This document shows, piece after piece, positions 1 through 7,014 of a stretch of 11,543 nt of DNA. Position 1 is the first letter of the stretch, and every line of letters starts with the position of its first letter. This DNA comes from Paramuribaculum sp. (lineage in GTDB: Bacteria; Bacteroidota; Bacteroidia; Bacteroidales; Muribaculaceae): positions 1 to 11,543 of the forward strand of contig VSPV01000074.1 in NCBI GenBank assembly GCA_009775605.1, given 5' to 3'. Made by a program: the position numbers and the translations under genes. The notes under the pieces are model-generated. The model searched no databases. It was not told where the DNA came from and was given only the letters and a program-made list of their open reading frames with translations.

Positions 1-1011
1 GTTTTCGCTCAGAAGATTGACAAAAAAGAAGCTGCTCAGATCAAGAGCTTCCTGTCACAACCCGCAGAAAAGGACGGTACCAACGCCCAGGCTCTCAAAG
101 TTACCGACATGAATTCAATTGCCTCCATAGAAGGTGTAACAGTTGAAAACGGTCATGTAACAGCCATTGATTGGAAAGACAAGCATATCGCCGGCAACCT
201 CGACCTCTCAGGTTTCTCACAGCTGAAATCGGTCAATGTAAGCCGCAACAAAATTGCAGGACTCAACATTTCCAACACCCCCGTGCTCTCAGAAGTGAAT
301 GCATCGCGCAACGCACTCCGCACATTTGAAGTAAATGGTGCAAGCGCCGTACAGAAACTCTCGATAAACAACAACCGTCTGACAGATCTCACTCTCAACG
401 GTATGTCGAATCTTAAGAATCTCAACTGCGCCAACAACCACTTCGTAGAACTCAACGCCGCCAATTCTCCCGTGCTTGAGACTCTCAACTGCCAGGGCAA
501 CCGCATCGAGTCACTGATGGTAACCGGATGTGCACAGCTTAAGAACCTTTATGCAGGCTACAACAAACTCACCAGCCTCAACCTCTTCGGCACCGAGAAC
601 CTCGCCAACCTCAACATTGACGACAATGACATCACCACAATGGTGGTAAGCGGACTTCCTGCACTCAACACCTTCGTTTGCTCCGACAACAACATGGTAA
701 CTCTGGGTGTACGCAACTGCCCGAACCTGATTGACCTGGTTTGCTCCTACAATGACCTGACTACTCTCGATGTAAACGGTTGCACCAACCTTACCTTCGT
801 TGACTGCTCCTACAACGACCTTACCCAGCTCACTCTCTCGAACCAGAATTTCCTCCAGCGTCTGCTCTGCAACAACAACCAGCTGACCATGCTTGATGTA
901 TCATTCGACCAGGCTCTTACCTACATCAACATGCGCTACAACCAGATTTCTGACTTCCGCAGTGTAGGTTGCACCAACCTGAGAATGATTGCTTCACAGT
1001 GGAACTGGTAA
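1..1011 (+). CDS. Secreted leucine-rich-repeat protein, 5' end missing
   Basis: The reading frame is open from base 1 to the TAA at 1009-1011, giving 336 visible residues; the start lies outside the window. The first residues read VFAQKIDKKE. V-F-A before Q looks like the end of a signal peptide cleaved after Ala, so perhaps only about 20 residues are missing and the protein is probably exported (inference). After a 74-residue N-terminal part, the rest is 12 complete 21-residue leucine-rich repeats plus a 10-residue partial one, with Asn invariant at position 9 of each. Such Bacteroidetes LRR proteins are usually envelope or secreted binding proteins; the ligand cannot be told. No C-terminal sorting domain, membrane segment or enzymatic domain is visible, and the chain stops in mid-repeat. 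A Met codon at 109 could be mistaken for the start, but the coding frame clearly continues upstream. A terminator follows 62 bp downstream, so this gene is transcribed separately from lepA. Confidence 0.85.
   Translation, partial: VFAQKIDKKEAAQIKSFLSQPAEKDGTNAQALKVTDMNSIASIEGVTVENGHVTAIDWKDKHIAGNLDLSGFSQLKSVNVSRNKIAGLNISNTPVLSEVNASRNALRTFEVNGASAVQKLSINNNRLTDLTLNGMSNLKNLNCANNHFVELNAANSPVLETLNCQGNRIESLMVTGCAQLKNLYAGYNKLTSLNLFGTENLANLNIDDNDITTMVVSGLPALNTFVCSDNNMVTLGVRNCPNLIDLVCSYNDLTTLDVNGCTNLTFVDCSYNDLTQLTLSNQNFLQRLLCNNNQLTMLDVSFDQALTYINMRYNQISDFRSVGCTNLRMIASQWNW
223..1008 (+). repeat. 63-bp-period leucine-rich-repeat coding array (12.5 units)
   Basis: Twelve units of exactly 21 codons (63 bp) start at 223, 286, 349 and so on, followed by a 10-codon partial unit at 979-1008. 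The consensus is LxxLxCxxNxLTxLxVxGxxN. Position 9 is Asn in all 13 units. Position 6 is Cys in six units, mostly in the middle and C-terminal half. The units have diverged in DNA, but patches remain: GGTTGCACCAACCT occurs at 778-791 and again at 967-980, exactly three periods apart. This is a protein-level repeat inside the gene, not a CRISPR or mobile repeat. Confidence 0.9.
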
Positions 1012-1073
1012 GCTCAGGAAATCCTAACTACCAAGCAAAACGATATCAGCTAAACAGCTAAGATAACACACCC

Positions 1074-1117
1074 GGAAGGGCCGCAGGAGGGAAAAAACTC
1101 CGGCGGCCTTTCCTTTT
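1074..1117 (+). terminator. Rho-independent terminator after the LRR gene
   Basis: An 11-bp GC-rich stem, GGAAGGGCCGC (1074-1084) with GCGGCCTTTCC (1103-1113, one G-U pair), is extended by an inner GGAG/CTCC stem (1086-1089 with 1098-1101) across one A/G mismatch. It closes on an A-rich loop and is followed by TTTT at 1114-1117. It separates the LRR gene from lepA. Confidence 0.85.
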
Positions 1118-1132
1118 GATTAACGGGCGCGG

Positions 1133-1164
1133 TTTTAGATATAGAAAAATATATTGTAATTTTG
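1133..1164 (+). promoter_or_regulatory. Probable Bacteroidetes-type promoter of lepA
   Basis: TAATTTTG at 1157-1164 matches the Bacteroidetes -7 consensus TAnnTTTG exactly. A TTTT(AG) at 1133-1136, 20 bp upstream, sits where the -33 TTTG box is expected. Transcription would begin near 1170, leaving a leader of only about 20 nt before the lepA ATG at 1189. No Shine-Dalgarno sequence is evident, as is usual in this phylum. Confidence 0.6.
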
Positions 1165-1188
1165 CAGTCAGCCAAATTTTGAAGATTA

Positions 1189-2976
1189 ATGAAGAATATA
1201 AGGAACTTCTGTATCATAGCTCATATAGACCACGGCAAGAGCACACTCGCCGACCGCCTTCTGGAGTATACGAATACTGTGGGAGCCAAGGATATGCAGG
1301 CGCAGGTGCTTGACGATATGGATCTTGAACGCGAACGAGGAATCACAATCAAGAGCCATGCCATACAGATGGATTACAATTATAATGGCGAGCGCTATTG
1401 CCTCAACCTGATAGACACTCCGGGACACGTGGATTTTTCCTACGAAGTTTCCCGCTCTATCGCCGCATGCGAGGGCGCTCTTCTGATTGTTGACGCCTCA
1501 CAGGGAATCCAGGCTCAGACCATCAGCAACCTGTATATGGCCATAGACAATGACCTCGAGATAATTCCGGTAATCAACAAATGTGATCTTGACAGCGCCA
1601 AGCCGGAGGAAGTAGAGGATCAGATAGTGGACCTTTTAGGATGTGAGCGGGAGTCAATACTGAGAGCTTCCGGCAAAACCGGCGAGGGAGTGCCTGAAAT
1701 TCTTGAAGCCATCATAAACCGGATTCCGGCTCCGTCGGGCGATCCTCATGCTCCGCTGCAGGCTTTGATTTTCGATTCGGTTTTCAATCCATTCAGAGGT
1801 ATCATAGCTTATTTCAAAATAGTAAACGGTACGATACGCAAAAACGACTTTGTGAAATTCGTGTCGACCGGCAAGGAATATCATGCAGATGAAATAGGTG
1901 TGCTAAAACTTACAGTGTCGCCCCGCGAATCGCTTTCTGCAGGAAATGTAGGCTATATAATCTCGGGAATCAAGACCTCGAAAGAAGTCAAGGTGGGTGA
2001 TACCATCACTCATGTGGAAAGGCCCTGTGACAAGGCTATCTCAGGTTTCCAGGAGGTAAAACCGATGGTGTTTGCGGGCGTATATCCCATCGAAACCGAA
2101 GATTTCGAAAATCTGAGGGCTTCGCTTGAAAAGCTTCAGCTCAATGACGCTTCGCTTACCTTCCAGCCGGAATCGTCGGTTGCACTCGGATTCGGATTCC
2201 GCTGCGGATTCCTGGGACTCCTGCACATGGAGATAATCCAGGAGCGTCTGGGCCGTGAGTTCGACATGGATGTCATCACCACAGTGCCCAACGTATCATA
2301 TCGTGTATATGACAAGCGTGGCACCATGACGGAAGTGCATAATCCTTCGGGACTTCCTGACCCGACGCTTATAGAACATATCGAGGAGCCATATATCCGC
2401 GCTTCGATTATCACGACGGCAGATTTCATCGGGCCGATAATGACTCTGTGCCTTGGCAAACGAGGTGAACTCGTTAAACAGGAATACATGTCAGGCAACC
2501 GAATAGAACTTATATTCGATATGCCTTTGGGTGAGATTGTCATTGACTTCTACGACAAACTCAAAAGCATTTCGAAAGGATATGCTTCTTTTGACTACCA
2601 CATTCATGATTTCAGGGAGTCGAAACTCGTGAAGCTCGATATCCTTCTGAACGGGGAAAGCGTTGACGCGCTGAGTACACTGACCCATGTGGACAACGCA
2701 GTGACTTTCGGCCGACGCATGTGTGAGAAACTTAAGGAACTCATTCCCCGCCAGCAATTCGACATTGCCATACAGGCTGCCATAGGAGCTAAAATCATTG
2801 CACGCGAGACAATAAAGGCTGTGCGTAAAGACGTGACCGCCAAATGTTACGGAGGCGATATCTCCCGCAAACGCAAGCTTCTCGAAAAGCAGAAAAAAGG
2901 TAAAAAAAGAATGAAGCAGATCGGTTCAGTGGAGGTGCCTCAGAAGGCATTCCTCGCTGTTCTCAAACTGGACTGA
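1189..2976 (+). CDS. lepA: Elongation factor 4 (LepA), ribosome back-translocase GTPase
   Basis: This 595-residue protein has the usual LepA length. LepA/EF-4 is a translational GTPase that acts on stalled or mistranslocated ribosomes and contributes to 30S biogenesis. GTPase motifs seen: P-loop AHIDHGKST at residues 11-19, switch I with the RGITIKS segment near 50-56, DTPGH at 76-80, NKCD at 130-133 and a G5-like SGKTGEG near 161-167. EF-G-like domains II, III and V follow. The lysine/arginine-rich LepA-specific C-terminal domain ends the protein (CYGGDISRKRKLLEKQ, then KKGKKRMKQIG) and closes with the family-typical FLAVLKLD. The ATG at 1189 fits the family N-terminus (KIRNFCIIAHIDHGK type). 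It has its own promoter. nhaA follows after 74 bp with no strong terminator between, so some read-through into nhaA is likely. Confidence 0.97.
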   Translation: MKNIRNFCIIAHIDHGKSTLADRLLEYTNTVGAKDMQAQVLDDMDLERERGITIKSHAIQMDYNYNGERYCLNLIDTPGHVDFSYEVSRSIAACEGALLIVDASQGIQAQTISNLYMAIDNDLEIIPVINKCDLDSAKPEEVEDQIVDLLGCERESILRASGKTGEGVPEILEAIINRIPAPSGDPHAPLQALIFDSVFNPFRGIIAYFKIVNGTIRKNDFVKFVSTGKEYHADEIGVLKLTVSPRESLSAGNVGYIISGIKTSKEVKVGDTITHVERPCDKAISGFQEVKPMVFAGVYPIETEDFENLRASLEKLQLNDASLTFQPESSVALGFGFRCGFLGLLHMEIIQERLGREFDMDVITTVPNVSYRVYDKRGTMTEVHNPSGLPDPTLIEHIEEPYIRASIITTADFIGPIMTLCLGKRGELVKQEYMSGNRIELIFDMPLGEIVIDFYDKLKSISKGYASFDYHIHDFRESKLVKLDILLNGESVDALSTLTHVDNAVTFGRRMCEKLKELIPRQQFDIAIQAAIGAKIIARETIKAVRKDVTAKCYGGDISRKRKLLEKQKKGKKRMKQIGSVEVPQKAFLAVLKLD

Positions 2977-2995
2977 TCTTCGAACTGTCCAATTA

Positions 2996-3025
2996 TTGTA
3001 ACGAAACAATTGTGTGATACAATTG
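2996..3025 (+). promoter_or_regulatory. Possible nhaA promoter (weak)
   Basis: TTG at 2996-2998 and TACAATTG at 3018-3025 lie 19 bp apart. They resemble the -33 and -7 boxes, with one mismatch to TAnnTTTG. The -7-like box lies in the right arm of the inverted repeat at 3004-3028, so a protein bound there would block it. With no clear terminator after lepA, nhaA could also be transcribed from the lepA promoter. Confidence 0.3.
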
Positions 3026-3028
3026 TTT
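3004..3028. promoter_or_regulatory. Inverted repeat upstream of nhaA, candidate operator
   Basis: AAACAATTGT (3004-3013) and ACAATTGTTT (3019-3028) form a perfect 10-bp inverted repeat around the pentamer GTGAT, 22 bp before the nhaA start. The core AAACAATT-N9-AATTGTT recurs with identical half-sites and spacing at 4637-4660, before the sensor kinase gene. It could be a protein-binding site or an RNA hairpin. There is no following T-run, so it is a poor terminator. Confidence 0.5.
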
Positions 3029-3050
3029 GAAATTTATATGCATATAAGAG

Positions 3051-4478
3051 ATGTCAGAAACAACTCATAACCGGAATCAGGAGGCTCAGGGAACCGATTA
3101 TTCGGCGGTAAAATTCGCGGAGCATCCCTTTTTTGCCGCCAAGCAGGCGGTAAAACGTCATGCTATTGGCGGTAATATCCTTATAATAGCTACAGTAGCG
3201 GCATTAATCGTAGCCAATATCCCTGGCATAAACCAGTATTATTTTGAATTCTGGGAACAGGAAGTGGCGCTGCAGGTGGGCAGTTTCAATATTTTCAGCC
3301 ATTCGGGACATGCCATGACTATGCTGCAGTTTATCAATGATGCACTGATGGCTATTTTCTTTTTCAGCATTGGCCTTGAAATAAAGCGTGAGATACTTGT
3401 AGGTGAGCTTTCGTCTTTTCGCCAGGCGCTTCTTCCGATAATGGGCGCCATAGGCGGCATGGCATTTCCGGTTCTGATCTTCATGGTAATGGCCAAGGGA
3501 ACGGATTACTCCGACGGGGCAGCCATACCGATGGCGACGGATATAGCTTTTTCGCTCGGTGTGCTGGCAATGCTTGGCAAGAGGGTGCCTATCTCGCTTA
3601 AAATCTTTCTTACCACTCTCGCCGTGGTAGATGATATCGGCGGCATTATTGTAATAGCCACATGCTATTCAACACATATAGAATTCGGCTTTTTAGGGGG
3701 CGCCATAATTCTATTGGGCATACTTCTTCTGGGAAGCAAACTGAGAATAAAATCTCAGCTGTTCTATCTTGGAATAGGCGGCGTGATATGGTTCCTGTTC
3801 CTAAATTCCGGCATACATCCGACTATAGCCGGAGTCCTCGTGGCATTCTGTGTCCCTGCCACCCCGGTTTTCGAACCTCGAAAATATATAAGATACATCC
3901 TGCATGCCATTTCGCATTTCAGCAGCGACGAGAAAATGGACAAAGACCGCAAGACGATACTCGACAAAGAGCAGATGAACTGGCTGAAGCAGGTTGAATC
4001 GGCTTCGGATAAAGTGATTTCGCCTCTCCAGCAGCTTGAGGATAACCTTCATCCCGTTGTAAACAATTTCATTGTGCCATTATTTGCATTTGCGAACGCC
4101 GGTATATTCTTGCTCGATCTTAATCCGGCTTCAATAGTAGAGGGAATAAGCATAGCAATTATTCTCGGTCTTTGTCTGGGTAAATTCCTCGGAATATTTA
4201 TTTTCTCATGGCTTACTGTCAAATTACGCTGGGCCCCGATGCCTGATGAATGCAATTGGAAAATGATGGCCTCCATATCGGTATTAGGCGGCATCGGATT
4301 CACGGTTTCGCTTTTTATCGCCACTCTGTCGTTCCCGGGAATGGATGCGCATTCGGTGGATCTGCTCAATCATGCCAAGCTCGGAATCGTGGTGGGCTCT
4401 GTGCTTTCTGGAGTTGTGGGATATCTGCTCCTTCATCATTTCCTGCCTAAACATCCAAAGCATTCGGCTCAGGAATAA
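3051..4478 (+). CDS. nhaA: NhaA-type Na+/H+ antiporter
   Basis: This 475-residue inner-membrane protein of the NhaA family exchanges external H+ for internal Na+ (Li+), controlling cytoplasmic Na+ and pH. Family signatures are plain: INDALMAIFFFSIGLEIKRE at 95-114; MATDIAF with Asp164, matching E. coli Asp133; and AVVDDIGG with the paired Asp194-Asp195, matching the ion-binding Asp163-Asp164. LCLGKFLG with Lys378 matches Lys300, and GGIGFTVSLFIA lies at 413-424. About twelve hydrophobic segments are present. It is longer than the 388-residue E. coli protein, with a hydrophilic N-terminal extension of about 35 residues and a charged loop of about 40 extra residues (near 285-330). That loop sits between the eighth and ninth segments by comparison with E. 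coli. Downstream is a strong terminator, then a two-component system. A matching inverted repeat stands before nhaA and before the kinase gene. Confidence 0.95.
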   Translation: MSETTHNRNQEAQGTDYSAVKFAEHPFFAAKQAVKRHAIGGNILIIATVAALIVANIPGINQYYFEFWEQEVALQVGSFNIFSHSGHAMTMLQFINDALMAIFFFSIGLEIKREILVGELSSFRQALLPIMGAIGGMAFPVLIFMVMAKGTDYSDGAAIPMATDIAFSLGVLAMLGKRVPISLKIFLTTLAVVDDIGGIIVIATCYSTHIEFGFLGGAIILLGILLLGSKLRIKSQLFYLGIGGVIWFLFLNSGIHPTIAGVLVAFCVPATPVFEPRKYIRYILHAISHFSSDEKMDKDRKTILDKEQMNWLKQVESASDKVISPLQQLEDNLHPVVNNFIVPLFAFANAGIFLLDLNPASIVEGISIAIILGLCLGKFLGIFIFSWLTVKLRWAPMPDECNWKMMASISVLGGIGFTVSLFIATLSFPGMDAHSVDLLNHAKLGIVVGSVLSGVVGYLLLHHFLPKHPKHSAQE

Positions 4479-4509
4479 AAGCGTTCAATGTAAAATAACC
4501 TTATAAAAC

Positions 4510-4552
4510 AATACCAATCCATTACAAAACGTTAATGGATTGGTATTTTTAT
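4510..4552 (+). terminator. Rho-independent terminator after nhaA
   Basis: A perfect 15-bp stem is formed by AATACCAATCCATTA (4510-4524) and TAATGGATTGGTATT (4533-4547). The loop is 8 nt and the right arm runs into a T-rich tail (TTTTTAT, 4546-4552). It ends the lepA-nhaA unit and isolates it from the kinase operon. Confidence 0.88.
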
Positions 4553-4560
4553 AGATATTA

Positions 4561-4592
4561 TTTTAGGATTTAAGGTTTGTTTGTTAATTTTG
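4561..4592 (+). promoter_or_regulatory. Probable promoter of the rprXY-type operon
   Basis: TAATTTTG at 4585-4592 is an exact TAnnTTTG match. A TTTT(AG) at 4561-4564 lies 20 bp upstream, the same boxes and spacing as before lepA. The start would be near 4598-4600, giving a leader of about 125 nt before the ATG at 4725, unusually long for this window. A second, weaker box, TAATTTTC at 4627-4634, could give a shorter transcript that starts within the inverted repeat at 4637-4660. Confidence 0.55.
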
Positions 4593-4636
4593 ACGGGAAG
4601 TGTTAATGCGAGTGCTCTGAACATTATAATTTTCAC

Positions 4637-4660
4637 AAACAATTAGCCTTTTTAATTGTT
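4637..4660. promoter_or_regulatory. Inverted repeat in the sensor-kinase leader, candidate operator
   Basis: AAACAATT (4637-4644) and AATTGTT (4654-4660) are separated by 9 bp (AGCCTTTTT). The half-sites and spacing equal those at 3004-3027 before nhaA; only the N9 centre differs. It lies 64 bp before the kinase start codon, downstream of the better -7 box and directly downstream of the weaker one. It could be an operator or a weak AU-rich RNA hairpin in the leader. Confidence 0.5.
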
Positions 4661-4724
4661 AACATAATAAAGATTAAAATGTGAAGACATTCAGAATCTT
4701 ATATATTACTCTATTGAGAAAGAA

Positions 4725-6242
4725 ATGAAAAAATCAACCATCTGGTTACTCACTATAATAATGGCTCTTACGTTCATAGGCCTTCTGTATGTTCAGATCA
4801 CATACATGGGGAATATGGTGAGAATGCGTAATGACCAGTTCTCCGAGGGGGTAAAGAGGGCATTATATGCTGTCTCCAACTCTCTTGAGCAGGAGGAGAC
4901 AAAACATTTCCTCGAACAGGACGTGGCGCAGATAGAGTCATGGGTTGTCCCCTCCGTAAAGAATAGCGATAATAAAGGCGGGGTAGGGTATTCCTTTACT
5001 ACTACAGGAGGTGTGGAAGGAAATCTGACCTTGAAAGGAGATCTGTCTACTCTGTCACCCCAACTCACCCACGAGATAGGCAGATCCAATAAGTCTCTTC
5101 AGGAAATCCTGCGGGGACAATACCTGTATCAGAGCGGCCTGCTGAATGAAGTGATTTTAAATATCCTTAGTCATTCAAGCAACCGGCCTATTGAAGAGCG
5201 CGCCGATTCCGCCATGGTGAACGGTCTGCTTCAAAGCGAACTCGCCAACAATGGCATAAACCTGCCGTTTGAATTCGCAGTCGTGAACAGAATCGGCGCT
5301 GTTGTCTACGAAACCTCCGGTTACAGTCAGGCGGCTGCCAATTCCGGAAGCCTTTTTGTGCAGACCCTGTTTCCCAATGATGCCAAGAACCGCATGAACT
5401 ACATCAGGCTCTATTTCCCGGACAAGAAGGAATACATTTTCCAGTCTATCAAGTTCATGCTCCCGTCGTTTGTATTCACGCTCATATTGCTCGTAGTATT
5501 CCTGTATACCATTATCCTGGCATTCAGGCAGAAAAAACTCACGGAGATGAAAAATGACTTCATCAACAATATGACCCACGAGTTCAAGACGCCTATTTCC
5601 ACCATATCCCTTGCCGCTCAGATGCTCAACGACGGGTCTGTGAGGAAATCGCCGAAAATGCTGGAGCATATCTCATCCGTGATAAACGACGAGACGAAAC
5701 GACTGCGTTTCCAGGTGGAGAAGGTGCTTCAGATGTCGATGTTCGACCGCCAGAAGGCAACTCTGAGGCTGCAGGATGTTGACGCCAACGTAGTCATTGC
5801 CAACATAGTGCATACTTTTACTCTGAAAGTGACAAACTATGGTGGCTCAATCACCTCCGATCTTGACGCTCAGGATCCTATAATATATGTGGATGAAATG
5901 CACTTCACAAATGTGATATTCAATCTGCTTGACAACGCCGTGAAATATCGCCGTGAAGACGAGCCTCTGAATATCAGAATCGAGACCAAAAATATATCTG
6001 AGGACAACCTCGAAATCTCCATTGCCGACAACGGCATAGGTATCCGCAAGGAGGATCTGAAAAAGATATTCGAGAAATTCTATCGCGTGTCCACCGGAAA
6101 CCGCCATGATGTGAAAGGCTTCGGCCTGGGCCTGGCATACGTACAGAAGCTTGTCCGTGAGATGCACGGCGACATTACCGTGGAGAGCGAAATCAATAAA
6201 GGAACGAAATTCAAATTAATATTACCACTAACAAAAAACTGA
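4725..6242 (+). CDS. rprX: Membrane sensor histidine kinase, RprX type
   Basis: This 505-residue protein is the sensor of a two-component pair. A first membrane segment (about 5-27) and a second (about 244-266) enclose an extracytoplasmic sensor region of roughly 215 residues with no family I recognise. The kinase core follows at once: the H-box NNMTHEFKTPIST puts the phospho-accepting His at residue 285, with the N-box LLDNAVKY at 401-408, G1 DNGIGI at 435-440, the F-box region KIFEKFYR at 447-454 and G2 GFGLGL at 465-470. All catalytic elements are intact. Only about 18 residues separate the second membrane segment from the H-box, so no HAMP domain is present. The response regulator starts 7 bp after the stop. 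Assignment to the RprX family of Bacteroides rests on recalled overall similarity and partner order; the signal sensed is unknown. The start follows an A/G-rich stretch (GAGAAAGAA) and begins directly before the membrane helix. Confidence 0.85.
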   Translation: MKKSTIWLLTIIMALTFIGLLYVQITYMGNMVRMRNDQFSEGVKRALYAVSNSLEQEETKHFLEQDVAQIESWVVPSVKNSDNKGGVGYSFTTTGGVEGNLTLKGDLSTLSPQLTHEIGRSNKSLQEILRGQYLYQSGLLNEVILNILSHSSNRPIEERADSAMVNGLLQSELANNGINLPFEFAVVNRIGAVVYETSGYSQAAANSGSLFVQTLFPNDAKNRMNYIRLYFPDKKEYIFQSIKFMLPSFVFTLILLVVFLYTIILAFRQKKLTEMKNDFINNMTHEFKTPISTISLAAQMLNDGSVRKSPKMLEHISSVINDETKRLRFQVEKVLQMSMFDRQKATLRLQDVDANVVIANIVHTFTLKVTNYGGSITSDLDAQDPIIYVDEMHFTNVIFNLLDNAVKYRREDEPLNIRIETKNISEDNLEISIADNGIGIRKEDLKKIFEKFYRVSTGNRHDVKGFGLGLAYVQKLVREMHGDITVESEINKGTKFKLILPLTKN

Positions 6243-6249
6243 CAACATT

Positions 6250-6960
6250 ATGGAAGAACGTTTACGTATATTATTGTGCGAAGACGACGAGAACCTGGGC
6301 ATGCTCCTGAGGGAATACCTTCAGGCAAAGGGGTTCAATGCCGATCTCTTCGCCGATGGGGAAAGCGGCTACAAGGCTTTCCTCAAAGGTAAATACGACT
6401 TGTGCGTGCTTGATGTCATGATGCCCAAGAAAGACGGATTTGCATTGGCTCAGGAAATACGGACTGTAAATTCTGAGGTGCCTATCATATTCCTTACCGC
6501 AAAGTCAATCAAGGAAGATATACTTGAAGGCTTCAAGATAGGAGCTGACGACTATATCACCAAGCCTTTCTCAATGGAGGAACTGGTGTTCCGTATCGAG
6601 GCTATTCTGCGCCGTGTCAAGGGCAAGAAAGGCAAGGAAATCACGATGTACCGTATCGGCAAGTTTACTTTCGATACCCAGAAGCAGGTGCTGATGGTGG
6701 ATGACAAGGTGACCAAGCTGACCACGAAGGAATCGGAGCTGCTTTCACTCCTGTGCGCGCACGTCAATGAAATACTTGAGCGCAACTTTGCCCTCAAGAC
6801 CATCTGGATTGACGACAATTATTTCAACGCCCGCTCCATGGATGTGTACATCACCAAGCTTCGCAAACATCTTCGCGAGGATCCCTCTATAGAGATTATA
6901 AATATCCACGGAAAGGGATATAAGCTTATCGCTCCCGAACCTGATTCGGCCGAGAAGTAA
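6250..6960 (+). CDS. rprY: OmpR-class response regulator, RprY type
   Basis: This 236-residue DNA-binding response regulator is the likely partner of the kinase 7 bp upstream. The receiver domain (about 4-120) has the acidic cluster E11-D12-D13, the phospho-acceptor Asp55 in LCVLDVMMPK, the switch Thr83 (FLTAK) and Lys105 (YITKPFS). A winged-helix Trans_reg_C domain occupies about 131-228, with recognition-helix signature SMDVYITKLRKHL and a final wing GKGYKLIAPE. Length and layout are normal for the family. From memory, RprY of Porphyromonas gingivalis has been tied to oxidative stress and to the Na+-translocating NADH:quinone reductase genes. This makes the nearby Na+/H+ antiporter gene noteworthy, though a shared regulon is only inferred here. 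A hairpin follows the gene. Confidence 0.9.
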   Translation: MEERLRILLCEDDENLGMLLREYLQAKGFNADLFADGESGYKAFLKGKYDLCVLDVMMPKKDGFALAQEIRTVNSEVPIIFLTAKSIKEDILEGFKIGADDYITKPFSMEELVFRIEAILRRVKGKKGKEITMYRIGKFTFDTQKQVLMVDDKVTKLTTKESELLSLLCAHVNEILERNFALKTIWIDDNYFNARSMDVYITKLRKHLREDPSIEIINIHGKGYKLIAPEPDSAEK

Positions 6961-6980
6961 AATATAATGCCACAGATTAC

Positions 6981-7014
6981 GCAGGCCCCCGGTCACACTG
7001 ACCCGAGGGCTTGC
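6981..7014 (+). terminator. Hairpin after the response regulator gene, probable terminator
   Basis: GCAGGCCC (6981-6988) pairs with GGGCTTGC (7007-7014, one G-U). A second stem, GGTCA/TGACC (6991-6995 with 6999-7003), closes a 3-nt loop. CACAG at 6971-6975 and CTGTG at 7025-7029 could extend the structure at its base. The tail (GCTGTTTG) is a poor T-run, so termination may be inefficient or factor-dependent. Confidence 0.5.

Noticed and set aside
223..1008. Regular 63-bp repetition that might suggest a CRISPR or minisatellite array
   Set aside because: The repetition is at the protein level (21-codon LRR units) with strong DNA divergence; there are no constant repeats with unique spacers.
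1047..1061. Short direct repeat CAGCTAA twice in the spacer after the LRR gene
   Set aside because: Seven bases with one base between, no link to a promoter or gene; within chance expectation.
1116..1313. 65-residue open frame overlapping the lepA promoter and start
   Set aside because: It overlaps the lepA N-terminus in another frame, starts within the preceding terminator and has no family resemblance.
3004..3028. Inverted repeat read as a terminator after lepA
   Set aside because: The stem is AT-rich and no T-run follows. Its match to the second copy before the kinase gene favours a regulatory site.
5175..5669. 164-residue minus-strand open frame inside the sensor kinase gene
   Set aside because: It is antisense to the conserved kinase core and sensor region, with a composition typical of a reversed reading frame; no independent signals.
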